Assembly (NCBI RefSeq): GCF_018618475.1
Contig: NZ_JACSMD010000001.1
Span: 1,240,001-1,304,000 of the forward strand
DNA length: 64,000 bases
Direction of reading: 5' to 3'
From: Exiguobacterium sp. s122
GTDB lineage: Bacteria > Bacillota > Bacilli > Exiguobacteriales > Exiguobacteriaceae
Below, one piece after another: positions 45,644 through 54,941 of the stretch (the first letter of the stretch is position 1; each line of letters opens with the position of its first letter). Position numbers and translations under genes: made by a program. The notes below the pieces were generated by a model that had not been told where the DNA came from, searched no databases, and saw nothing but the letters and a program-made list of their open reading frames with translations.

Positions 45644-46510
45644 ATGCTTGAATCATTGAACCGATTGATGGATCACATCGATCAACATTTGACGGAAGAC
45701 ATTACGAGTGAGGACGTCACCCGAATCGTCGGGGTATCCGATTATCACTTTCGTCGGATGTTTTCTTATATGGCTGGGATGACACTGAATGAATACGTGC
45801 GAAACCGGAGACTATCAGAAGCGAATAAAGATTTGATTCATGGAAAATCTGTCACCGATGTGGCCTACACGTACGGGTATCAATCCGTCGACGGTTTTTC
45901 AAGAGCGTTTCGAGATTGGTGCGGCTTTTTGCCTTCAGAAGTGATTAAGAACAAAATCCAAAAGTCATTCCCGAAATTCACATTTTTTATCGACATTAAA
46001 GGAGGAATCTCAATGGAATTCAAACTAGAACAAAAACCTGCATTCAACGTGGTCGGCGTTACTAAGCGCGTCCCGATTCAATTTGAAGGAGTGAACAACT
46101 CAATCGTCGAGTTGGCCCAGTCCATTACGGAACAACAACGAAGCGAGATGCACCAGTTGGCGGACCTTTATCCGCACCAAGTAATGAATGTATCGTATGA
46201 TTTCGATGAAGGTTATTTGAACGAAAAAGGGTCGCTGACGCATATGATTGGTTTCGCAACAACACAAGAGAATCCGTACGAAGACCTTGAACAAGTCACG
46301 ATTGCGTCGAACTTATGGGCCGTCTTCCCGAACACCGGGCCGTTCCCGGAGACGCTCCAGGAGACGATGGCCAAGACGTATGCCGAATGGTTGCCGACGT
46401 CTGGATATGAATTAGCAGATTTACCGAGCATCTCATTTACAAAGCATGACGGTCCATCAGACAACGTCTATAGCGAAGTGTGGGTGGCGGTCAAAGAGAA
46501 AAAACTGTAA
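45644..46510 (+). CDS. AraC-type regulator with GyrI-like effector domain
   Basis: 288 residues from the ATG at 45644, well placed after GGAGGGAATGCAA. N-terminal AraC DNA-binding domain (residues 1-105: LTEDITSEDVTRIVGVSDYHFRRMFSYMAG.. and VTDVAYTYGYQSVDGFSRAFRDWCG), then a C-terminal GyrI-like/SOUL ligand domain (FKLEQKPAFNVVGVTKRVPIQFEG). Such regulators sense drugs or hydrophobic compounds, like Rob or BmrR-type relatives. Targets unknown. Confidence 0.9.
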   Translation: MLESLNRLMDHIDQHLTEDITSEDVTRIVGVSDYHFRRMFSYMAGMTLNEYVRNRRLSEANKDLIHGKSVTDVAYTYGYQSVDGFSRAFRDWCGFLPSEVIKNKIQKSFPKFTFFIDIKGGISMEFKLEQKPAFNVVGVTKRVPIQFEGVNNSIVELAQSITEQQRSEMHQLADLYPHQVMNVSYDFDEGYLNEKGSLTHMIGFATTQENPYEDLEQVTIASNLWAVFPNTGPFPETLQETMAKTYAEWLPTSGYELADLPSISFTKHDGPSDNVYSEVWVAVKEKKL

Positions 46511-46528
46511 ACGTGATTTAGGTGCGAA

Positions 46529-46564
46529 AACCCCTTAGTAGAGCACATGCTCTACTAAGGGGTT
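46529..46564. repeat. 36-bp palindrome, probable terminator
   Basis: Arms of 17 bases beginning AACCCCTTAGTAGAGCA with a CA centre. On the minus strand it continues into TTTTCG, so it may end transcription from the broken GNAT gene; on the plus strand there is no T-run. Confidence 0.6.
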
Positions 46565-46635
46565 CAATCTGCTTTATAGCGGGTCACCTGACCTATTCAT
46601 TAATGGCTATGAATTTTTGAATGGTACTTCTACAC

Positions 46636-47093
46636 TTACATCTTCTTTAGATAATCAATCAATATCAGTTTATGATTGACCTGATGCTGTCCCTGTCGTT
46701 TATAGCCAAGCTTTTAATAGAAATGATGATTCCTAGTATTCAAATGAGGCGTATCCAGCACCCATTCCTCAGCGAGCGGGAATTGTGCCTCAATCAAGTG
46801 AATCAATTCTGTCCCAAAACCTTTATTTTAATGCTGTTTCGATAAAAAACTCGATTCAAACGATACTTCCCGTCACCGTTATCGCGTACGTCTGCTCCAC
46901 CAGCAATCTCTCCATCAATCCAGATGGTGTAATGGATAAATAGTTGAATTTTCTTGATTAAACGCTCAATCGGTTCGTTGACGGGGTTCGTCTTATAGTC
47001 TTCGCAGGTGACTAAGTCTTCTTGAAACGCTTCTTTCTGTATATCTAACAGAACAGCTGCTTCATGAATCGTCGACCGTTTAAGAAGTAACAT
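46636..47093 (-). pseudogene. Broken GNAT acetyltransferase
   Basis: Starts at an ATG with GGAG seven bases before it; the first 80 residues are intact (LLDIQKEAFQEDLVTCEDY, IDGEIAGGADVRDNGDGKYRLNRVF). Near 46828-46850 the frame shifts: the continuation GFGTELIHLIEAQFPLAEEW is in another frame, and a TAA at 46714-46716 replaces an expected Glu codon in HHFY-KLGYKRQGQ. The tail ends at a TAA at 46636. So at least one frameshift and one nonsense mutation inactivate it. Confidence 0.85.
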
Positions 47094-47171
47094 TGTCTGG
47101 CTCCAATCGTATGTATTATCTCGTTTTAACCTCGTCTATTCATATAAAATACATAATTAGAAAGAAAAGCA

Positions 47172-48215
47172 TCAGGAATCTATTCGGCTTTCTACATGAA
47201 TGGTGTCTTGGATGATATAGTGTAAAAACTCAGCAAATGACTTGAGGCGTTCATTCGGATCATAGTCTTCCTCTGGGACGTTCGTGTTCCGGTACACGAC
47301 GCTCGGCTCTCCGTTCACCTCGGTATCAAGATCAAGGCAGGCATAATAATCTTCTAGATCGTCATAATAAACAGCGATTAAATTTTCTGCCAGCCCATTT
47401 TCATAGTCGGTCGGATGATGAAGCTCTCGGTTGATTTCAATCAATTCTTCATCCTCCAAAGAAAAGAATAAATTCTCCCCGAATAGTCCTCCACCGAACT
47501 CTTTCAAGAATGTGAGGTAGCTCCCTTTGAATGTTACTCCTAGTTTGTTTTCGATAGCTTTAATTTGTTGATTGGTACAGCCTCTCCCTAACTCCGAAAG
47601 CTCAGGGTGCTCAAAAATCAATTGTTTCGCCATTTCATATGACTCTTTTGAGCTATTAGTCGTTAGAGTTTTCTGATTTTCTACGGAACCGTCCCCATCT
47701 TTTGTATTACTTGTTTCATCTAAATATTCTTTTGATATAGCGCCACTACACATTATATAAAACTCCTCTGTAAAGGAGTCGCTTATATATTCCGGTTCGG
47801 TTATTTCTGCAGGATAAGCCCGAACTTTGACATCTAAACCATCGAATGTATATTCACTTGTGTCTAGAGTAAAAATCAAGCCTTCATCATCATATACATG
47901 CTTTCGAATACAGAATAAAGGGGGAGGCAACGGAGGCAGAGACAATCTTGTTAACGCCTCTTTAAATCGATTCGTTCGAATTACGACATCATATTCACTG
48001 TTATCTGGGGAGATTCCCCATAGGGCATCCTCGTCCATGACCAGATAGCCATATGTCTCCAAAAATTTACGATACATCGGCGGAAACGTCACATTCAGTT
48101 GTTCCTCCGCCTCACGAATCGCTGCTTCCGAAGCTCCTGAACCGTATGTAAACATTTCTGGATACTTCTCAATCATCTTTACGACCCGATTGAACTTCAA
48201 CTCAATTTTGTTCAT
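47172..48215 (-). CDS. Protein with two SMI1/KNR4 domains, immunity-like
   Basis: 347 residues, with AAGGAGAGAAAACACG before the ATG. Two copies of the SMI1/KNR4 fold: residues 20-150 (ASEAAIREAEEQLNVTFPPMYRKFLETYG..ALWGISPDNSEYDV) and residues 215-340 (CTNQQIKAIENKLGVTFKGSYLTFLKEFGGGLFGENLFFSLED). This family is the commonest immunity class of polymorphic and contact-dependent toxins. It overlaps the preceding unknown gene by four bases (ATGA). No toxin gene is adjacent. Base composition is more AT-rich than neighbours. Confidence 0.85.
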   Translation of the reverse strand: MNKIELKFNRVVKMIEKYPEMFTYGSGASEAAIREAEEQLNVTFPPMYRKFLETYGYLVMDEDALWGISPDNSEYDVVIRTNRFKEALTRLSLPPLPPPLFCIRKHVYDDEGLIFTLDTSEYTFDGLDVKVRAYPAEITEPEYISDSFTEEFYIMCSGAISKEYLDETSNTKDGDGSVENQKTLTTNSSKESYEMAKQLIFEHPELSELGRGCTNQQIKAIENKLGVTFKGSYLTFLKEFGGGLFGENLFFSLEDEELIEINRELHHPTDYENGLAENLIAVYYDDLEDYYACLDLDTEVNGEPSVVYRNTNVPEEDYDPNERLKSFAEFLHYIIQDTIHVESRIDS

Positions 48216-48991
48216 CGTGTTTTCTCTCCTTCGTCTCGCACGCGTTTATAGATGTCGATGTCCCCACTTCTGAAGTCGACGCGTGCATTCCAGTTCCGGA
48301 CGTCAGATTGGATGACGAACACGTCGTCCGACTCCCAGCGACTCGTTCCGAAATACAACGAGAACGCGTACGGGCTCGCAATTTCCTCAATCACCTTCTT
48401 TTGAAACAGTCTTATACCTCGTTCGTACCCTTCAATCCAAAACGACGCACCGGTCACCGAGACGATCAATTTGAAAAGCACAATCCGATTGCGTTTTTTG
48501 TTCGATTTCGGCGTCTTATTCAGCAAGGCGACCAACTTATAGTCGTTCATTTCAATCTGCTTCAGGCAATGTTCGATCATGTCAGAAATCGGTCGTTCCG
48601 AGCTAATCATCTGTCCATCTAACAATGGCACGAGCACGTCCCGAATGACTATCGCGAACTGGTGAAACTTCTCTTTCTCATCAAGCATCATCTCATACGT
48701 CTCATAATCGAACGTCTCATGCGTGAACTCGTGCGTCACGAGTTGATGATGTGTGTCATCATACGTATGCGTATTGTATGTATGATTTGTTTCAGCATGG
48801 ATAAGGTTTATTCCTACAAAATTAGGGTCTTTGAAACGAATGTCCCCGCTCTCCATGAAGCGTGACAACGCACGTGATAACAATTCTTCAAAAACGTATG
48901 AAGAATGAATCGCTGTGATGTGTTTCTTTGCCCAGTTCCGGTCGCGCTGCGCGTTTACGCTCGAATATAAACGAATGGTAATGTGCCCCAT
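48212..48991 (-). CDS. Hypothetical protein with an HExxH-like motif
   Basis: 259 residues, no signal peptide or membrane helix. A His/Thr-rich stretch NHTYNTHTYDDTHHQLVTHEFTHETF (residues 66-95) contains HEFTH, which formally matches the zinc motif HExxH, but the surroundings are of low complexity and may be coincidental. The C-terminal third is beta-rich (SPYAFSLYFGTSRWESDDVFVIQSDVRNW). No family recognised. It is coupled to the SMI1/KNR4 gene. Confidence 0.65.
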   Translation of the reverse strand: MGHITIRLYSSVNAQRDRNWAKKHITAIHSSYVFEELLSRALSRFMESGDIRFKDPNFVGINLIHAETNHTYNTHTYDDTHHQLVTHEFTHETFDYETYEMMLDEKEKFHQFAIVIRDVLVPLLDGQMISSERPISDMIEHCLKQIEMNDYKLVALLNKTPKSNKKRNRIVLFKLIVSVTGASFWIEGYERGIRLFQKKVIEEIASPYAFSLYFGTSRWESDDVFVIQSDVRNWNARVDFRSGDIDIYKRVRDEGEKTR

Positions 48992-49027
48992 CTTTTCCCC
49001 CTCATTTCTCTCACTTCTTCATTATAC

Positions 49028-49070
49028 AAAAAACTCCCTTTGACAATCATCGAGATCATCAAAAGGAGTC
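49028..49070 (-). terminator. Terminator of the beta-glucoside operon
   Basis: Minus strand ACTCC-TTTTGA / TCAAAG-GGAGT followed by TTTTTTG. Confidence 0.8.
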
Positions 49071-49075
49071 TGAGA

Positions 49076-50542
<1,467 letters not shown>

Positions 50543-52432
50543 TTAATTGTTCACAACCGTGAGCATCACTTGTGTTGAATCTGTCTTTTCGTTTGATTGA
50601 ACGAGTACATCGGCGTATGTCGCACTGTTCGTCACGATGACCGGTGTAATCGTCGAGATGTTATGGGCTACAATCATGTCACGGTCAAACGTCGTCAACA
50701 CATCGCCCGCTTTGAAGGAATCCCCATCCTTCACGTGTACGGTGAACGGTTTCCCATCGAGCGTGACCGTATCAAGACCGACGTGAATCAAGATTTCAAT
50801 TCCTGAGTTCGAGCGGAGACCAATCGCATGTTTCGTCGGTGCGACCATGACGACCGTCCCATCAAACGGGGCTACGACGTTATTCCCGTCTGGTTCGACG
50901 GCGTAACCTTTCCCCATCGCCCCGGAGCCGAACACGTCGTCCGGGACGTCGGTCAACGCGAGGACATTCCCTGACACCGGTGAGACGATCGTCTCTTCCT
51001 GAACGAGCGTTGCACTTGCTTCTGCCGTCGCCGGTGTTTCTGTCGCTTCTGTCACTTGTTTAGCCGTATCTTCTCCAAAACCGAAGAGTTGAATCAAGAC
51101 GACCGGGAGAATGATGGCGATTGCCGTCCCGATCAATAGTCCCCAGATGGATGAAGGGACGTCCGAGCTGATCCCGTTTACGAGCGTGAGCGGACCCGGT
51201 AGACCGGCATAGGCGAAGTAGTACGGGTTGAAGAAACTGGCGACGATGGCGCCAATCGCACCTGAGATACAGCCGAAGATGAACGGTTTTTTGAAACGGA
51301 GCGTGACCCCGTAAATGGCGGGCTCGGTAATTCCGAACAGACCGGTGATTCCAGCCGAGACACCAACTTTTTTCGTCTCTTGACTCTTCGCTTTCAAGAT
51401 GACACCGAGCACGGCACCGACTTGGGCGATGACGGCGATCGTTTGATATGCCTGAAACGAGTCGCGGCCGTATAAATCGAAGTTCGCGAGCACCATCGGC
51501 GTGACGCCCCAATGGACACCGAAGATGACGACGACTTGCCATAAGCCACCGATAATGGCACCGGCGAGCATCGGCGCGTTTTCTGCTAAGAAGTTATACC
51601 CGTTCGCGATTCCGACCGCACCCATCGTCGTGATCGGTCCGATGACAAGAATCGTCAGCGGCACCATGAGTACTAAACTGAAGAACGGGACGAATAGTGG
51701 ACGAATGACCTCGTTCATATGTCGGTTCAAGAACCGCTCGACGTAAGATAAGATCCAAACGAGGAAGAGCGGTGGCAAGACGGAAGACGTGTACGTCGTC
51801 CCCGACAAGGCGAGCCCGAGGAAACTGATTGTCTCCCCTGACGTGATGCGTGCTGCCATCTCTGCCCATGTCGGGCTGACCAATGCCGCGCTCGCCGCCA
51901 CGGCGATGAACGTGTTCGTCTTGAAATGCTTTGACGCGGTAATGGCGATAAAGATCGGTAAGAACGTGAACGGCGCCCACGAGATGAAGCTGAACACTTC
52001 GTACGTTCCTGTCTCGGCGAACCCTTCAAAGAGAAGTGTCGTGATGATGAGCGTCCCTTGCAAAATCCCCGCGGCCGCTAAAATATAGATGAACGGAGCG
52101 AACACGGCAGACATCGTCGCGATGATACGGTTGAGGACGGTCCCTTTATTGCCTTCTTCCGTCTCATTCGTCTCCATCTTCACGAGTTTCGAGAACTCAT
52201 CGAACACTTCCCCGACATGTTGCCCGATGACGACCTGGAATTGACCACCCGTCTCGACGACCGTGATGACCCCCGGCATCGCCATGACTTTCTCTTTCGC
52301 TTGCGGATTCGACCGTTTCAACACGAGGCGAAGCCGTGTCGCGCAACGCGCAGCATTGATGACGTTCTCTTCCCCACCGACCGCATCTAAAATGTCACGG
52401 GCGAGCTTTGAATAATCCCGAACTTTACTCAA
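50543..52432 (-). CDS. Beta-glucoside PTS transporter subunit EIIBCA
   Basis: 629 residues from a TTG at 52432 (CAAAGGAGGGTTTTCAC before it). Order: EIIB with phosphorylated Cys in NAARCATRLRLVL (residue about 26), EIIC of ten membrane helices (GITEPAIYGVTLRFKKPF), and EIIA with active His in EILIHVGLDTVTLDG near residue 550. It imports and phosphorylates beta-glucosides such as arbutin, salicin or cellobiose. It forms an operon with the 6-phospho-beta-glucosidase. Confidence 0.93.
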   Translation of the reverse strand: MSKVRDYSKLARDILDAVGGEENVINAARCATRLRLVLKRSNPQAKEKVMAMPGVITVVETGGQFQVVIGQHVGEVFDEFSKLVKMETNETEEGNKGTVLNRIIATMSAVFAPFIYILAAAGILQGTLIITTLLFEGFAETGTYEVFSFISWAPFTFLPIFIAITASKHFKTNTFIAVAASAALVSPTWAEMAARITSGETISFLGLALSGTTYTSSVLPPLFLVWILSYVERFLNRHMNEVIRPLFVPFFSLVLMVPLTILVIGPITTMGAVGIANGYNFLAENAPMLAGAIIGGLWQVVVIFGVHWGVTPMVLANFDLYGRDSFQAYQTIAVIAQVGAVLGVILKAKSQETKKVGVSAGITGLFGITEPAIYGVTLRFKKPFIFGCISGAIGAIVASFFNPYYFAYAGLPGPLTLVNGISSDVPSSIWGLLIGTAIAIILPVVLIQLFGFGEDTAKQVTEATETPATAEASATLVQEETIVSPVSGNVLALTDVPDDVFGSGAMGKGYAVEPDGNNVVAPFDGTVVMVAPTKHAIGLRSNSGIEILIHVGLDTVTLDGKPFTVHVKDGDSFKAGDVLTTFDRDMIVAHNISTITPVIVTNSATYADVLVQSNEKTDSTQVMLTVVNN

Positions 52433-52477
52433 GTGAAAACCCTCCTTTGATATAACGCTTACATTTTGTACACTCTT

Positions 52478-52506
52478 ACTATAATTGTACCGGTACAATT
52501 AATCAA
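52478..52506 (-). promoter_or_regulatory. Promoter and operator of the beta-glucoside operon
   Basis: Minus strand TTGATT (52501-52506) and TATAGT (52478-52483) with a 17-base spacer. The spacer contains the perfect palindrome ATTGTACCGGTACAAT (52484-52499), probably the site for the divergently encoded GntR regulator, whose binding would block RNA polymerase. Confidence 0.75.
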
Positions 52507-52593
52507 GACCGATATAAAATATTTGTGTGACCATTTTTCTGATGGCCATATGATATAATAGTGACACCATGACAATGTAGATGAGGGACAAGG

Positions 52594-53304
52594 ATGCTAA
52601 AATACCAACAAATTGCAGCAGAGATTGAGCAGTACATTAATGATCAGGATTTAAAGCAAGGGGATAAGTTGCCCGTACTCGAGCAGTTGATGAGTCAATA
52701 TGGCGTCAGTAAGAGCACCGTCACGAAGGCGCTCGAGTTGCTTGAACGTCGCGGTGTCATCTTTCAGTTGCGGGGAAGCGGGATCTTCGTCCGACGTCAC
52801 AACCGCCCGGGCTACATGAGCCTGTTCTCGACGCAAGGGTTTAAAAACAACCTCGGCGACCGCGTCTTGACGTCGGATGTGCTCGATGTGTCGATCACGA
52901 AGCCGAGTGAAGACGTCGCTAGAAACTTAGGGATTGACGTAGCAGATGACGTGTATCGCGTCGAACGGATCCGCTACGTCGATGGGGAAGTGTTTTGTTA
53001 CGAGGAGTCGTATTATGTGAAGGCGATCGTACCCTATTTGAATCGGGAGATTGTCGCCGACTCGATTTTCGACTACGTCCAAAGTGCGCTCGGCGTCACG
53101 ATCGGTTTTTCCGATATGTATATGCAGGTCGGGCGACTGAACGAGACGGAGGCCGGTTATCTTGGCCTGAAGATGGACGACCCGACGCTCCGCATCGAGA
53201 CGATTTTCCATCTGACGAACGGGAAGCCGTTCGACTACTCACGAATCACCTATCATTACGAGCACTCGCAGTTCGTCGTCCAGGCGAACGGGCCATACAT
53301 GTGA
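52594..53304 (+). CDS. GntR/HutC-family transcriptional regulator (UTRA domain)
   Basis: 236 residues, start preceded by GATGAGGGACAAGG. Winged helix-turn-helix in residues 1-70 (QGDKLPVLEQLMSQYGVSKSTVTKALELLERRGVIFQLRGSGIFV) followed by a UTRA ligand domain (VYRVERIRYVDGEVFCYEESYYV, AGYLGLKMDDPTLRIETIFHLTNGKPFDYSRITYH). It is divergent from the beta-glucoside operon and most likely represses it, released by a phosphorylated sugar as in TreR-type regulators. Confidence 0.9.
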   Translation: MLKYQQIAAEIEQYINDQDLKQGDKLPVLEQLMSQYGVSKSTVTKALELLERRGVIFQLRGSGIFVRRHNRPGYMSLFSTQGFKNNLGDRVLTSDVLDVSITKPSEDVARNLGIDVADDVYRVERIRYVDGEVFCYEESYYVKAIVPYLNREIVADSIFDYVQSALGVTIGFSDMYMQVGRLNETEAGYLGLKMDDPTLRIETIFHLTNGKPFDYSRITYHYEHSQFVVQANGPYM

Positions 53305-53344
53305 AAACACCGCTCGACGCGATTTGCGTGGAGCGGTGTTTTGG
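53304..53344. terminator. Bidirectional terminator
   Basis: AAAACACCGCTC / GAGCGGTGTTTT around a 15-base loop; it separates the regulator and the SUFU-like gene. Confidence 0.8.
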
Positions 53345-53350
53345 TGTGGT

Positions 53351-53905
53351 TCAGACGAGCGGTTTGCGTTTCAAGTCGAGTAACGCACCATCCGTTTTAT
53401 AAAGCAATTCGTTGAACCGTTCTACCCCGTGCGCTTCGATGAACGCTTCTTCAGATGGGAAGATGGGAATGAACCAGACCGGGACTACGGTTTGCTCGTC
53501 CCCTTCATACGCATGAAACGACTCATCAAAATAAAAAGGTTTCGCCACATAGATTGCTGAGAAGTTCAATCGTTTGAAAACGTTCGGGGGGAGTTCGAAA
53601 TACTCACCGAGTTTGAAGGCGTGATGTGTCTCGAGCGCATGCGTCGTTAATTGCCATAACAACTCGAGCACGTCTTCATACGAACGTTTTTGCTTGAAAC
53701 TCAACAAGAGCTCTTGGTGTGTCTGGGTACCGTCCTCGTTTTGTAGCGTATGCCAATGAAGGCCTAGCGTCGAGAGGGTAAACGTATCGGTCATAGGACT
53801 GTCATTGAACTGCAAGAACTGCACGGCCTGCTCTAACAAATCGTCCGTCTCGAATTGATTCGTGAATTCTCCACAGTGGGCTTCAAGGTGTTCTAAATAA
53901 TCCAA
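53351..53905 (-). CDS. Suppressor-of-fused (SUFU)-like domain protein
   Basis: 184 residues from a TTG at 53905 (AGGAGGAACCA before it). The pattern ELLLSFKQKRSYEDVLELLWQLTTHALETHHAFKLGEYFELPPN, then FSAIYVAKPFYFDE and VVPVWFIPIFPSEEAFIEAHGVERFNELL matches the bacterial SUFU fold, including the conserved late E-x6-G segment. Bacterial SUFU proteins occur as immunity proteins in toxin loci. No toxin gene is adjacent. Assignment by eye; moderate certainty. Confidence 0.65.
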   Translation of the reverse strand: MDYLEHLEAHCGEFTNQFETDDLLEQAVQFLQFNDSPMTDTFTLSTLGLHWHTLQNEDGTQTHQELLLSFKQKRSYEDVLELLWQLTTHALETHHAFKLGEYFELPPNVFKRLNFSAIYVAKPFYFDESFHAYEGDEQTVVPVWFIPIFPSEEAFIEAHGVERFNELLYKTDGALLDLKRKPLV

Positions 53906-53951
53906 TGGTTCCTCCTACTTTCTTTTAAGTGGTAGTGCTACATATGCGACT

Positions 53952-54341
53952 TTATTGAGTCAAATAATTATACGCATCCGAATCGACTGCGCATATTTTC
54001 TGAATATAGTCTAAACAATCAGATTCGCTAGGAAACGTGTGAGGCGTTAGTATGATGTCACATGAGGCCATGGCGACATGATGCAGGAGTTGTTCGACAA
54101 CTTCAAACACTTCAGCTATGAGCTCTAGACTCAAGCTAATGTTTGGGGTCACAAGATAACTGACATGAATCACGTTGTCCTTCGGTTCAAAAAAAGGCGT
54201 CTCATGTTCGGAAAGCCATGGGTAATCGCTAAGTTCACTTGGCCTTCTCTCATCTTTGATGACAAGGAACGTATCCGTCTCATTACGCCGTACTCGCCAA
54301 ACTTCACAATCGATTGAGTTAAATTCTCTAAATAAGTTCAA
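53952..54341 (-). CDS. Hypothetical protein
   Basis: 129 residues from a TTG at 54341, preceded by CCCGAGGGGGATTGGC; an ATG at 54371 lacks a ribosome site. Acidic alpha/beta protein, no signal or membrane helix; its strands VWRVRRNETDTFLVIKDERR and IHVSYLVTPNISLSLELIAEVFEVVEQLL suggest a small soluble domain. No family recognised. Located among immunity-like genes, so such a role is possible but unproven. Confidence 0.55.
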   Translation of the reverse strand: MNLFREFNSIDCEVWRVRRNETDTFLVIKDERRPSELSDYPWLSEHETPFFEPKDNVIHVSYLVTPNISLSLELIAEVFEVVEQLLHHVAMASCDIILTPHTFPSESDCLDYIQKICAVDSDAYNYLTQ

Positions 54342-54463
54342 GCCAATCCCCCTCGGGCATACTCTCGACATTTAAAAGTTGTTCTGTCACTCAAGAGTGC
54401 CGCATACGATTAGTAAGGTAAAATCTTACGGCATGATATGCTGTATCGTTTTCGAAACAACTT

Positions 54464-54880
54464 TTATTCATCAGACTGCCCAAATTCACAACCAAACGTC
54501 CATCCATTCAGCTTTAACATTTTTTCAAACTGTTCATTGAATCGATTGATATCAACATCCTTATTCTTTTTTCGGTGTCGAACTATACCGTTGATGAATA
54601 GTGAGGGGGACCTCGACGGAGTCGTTTCCCAAACAGGTTTCCATGCCGCGTCCTTTTCATATTCTCTCGATGGACGAGCGCCGACCAACTGTTCCTCGGA
54701 AACCCCAAAACGAATCACATTCCGTTGACCCGTTCGTAACGAAACAACGTTTGCGCCTCCCCAAACGTCGGGATCTACACCATCATCCTCCCAAAAACAG
54801 TTCGGACAAATCAAAAACGTTCCTGGCGGCTTCTCCTCCATCGTTTTGTACCCGCAACAGATACACGTATATGTTTCCAT
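54464..54880 (-). CDS. CPCC-type cysteine-rich protein
   Basis: 138 residues with GGAGCTGTATAA before the ATG. N-terminal zinc-ribbon-like motif YTCICCGYKT..FLICPNCFWEDDGVDPDVWGGANVVSLRTGQRN, the hallmark of the CPCC family: four cysteines, then the EDD and the GGANVVSL segment. These proteins are common near immunity genes; their function is not established. Here it sits between an unknown gene and the barstar-domain gene. Confidence 0.8.
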   Translation of the reverse strand: METYTCICCGYKTMEEKPPGTFLICPNCFWEDDGVDPDVWGGANVVSLRTGQRNVIRFGVSEEQLVGARPSREYEKDAAWKPVWETTPSRSPSLFINGIVRHRKKNKDVDINRFNEQFEKMLKLNGWTFGCEFGQSDE

Positions 54881-54941
54881 TTATACAGCTCCAATTCGTA
54901 AAAAATATGCAACAAGCAATATAAAAGCACCGCTTACTACT

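Noticed and set aside
52447-52462. Possible cre (CcpA) site TGATATAACGCTTACA near the beta-glucoside PTS start
   Set aside because: It needs two extra bases relative to the cre consensus TGWNANCGNTNWCA; too weak to list although catabolite control would be logical.
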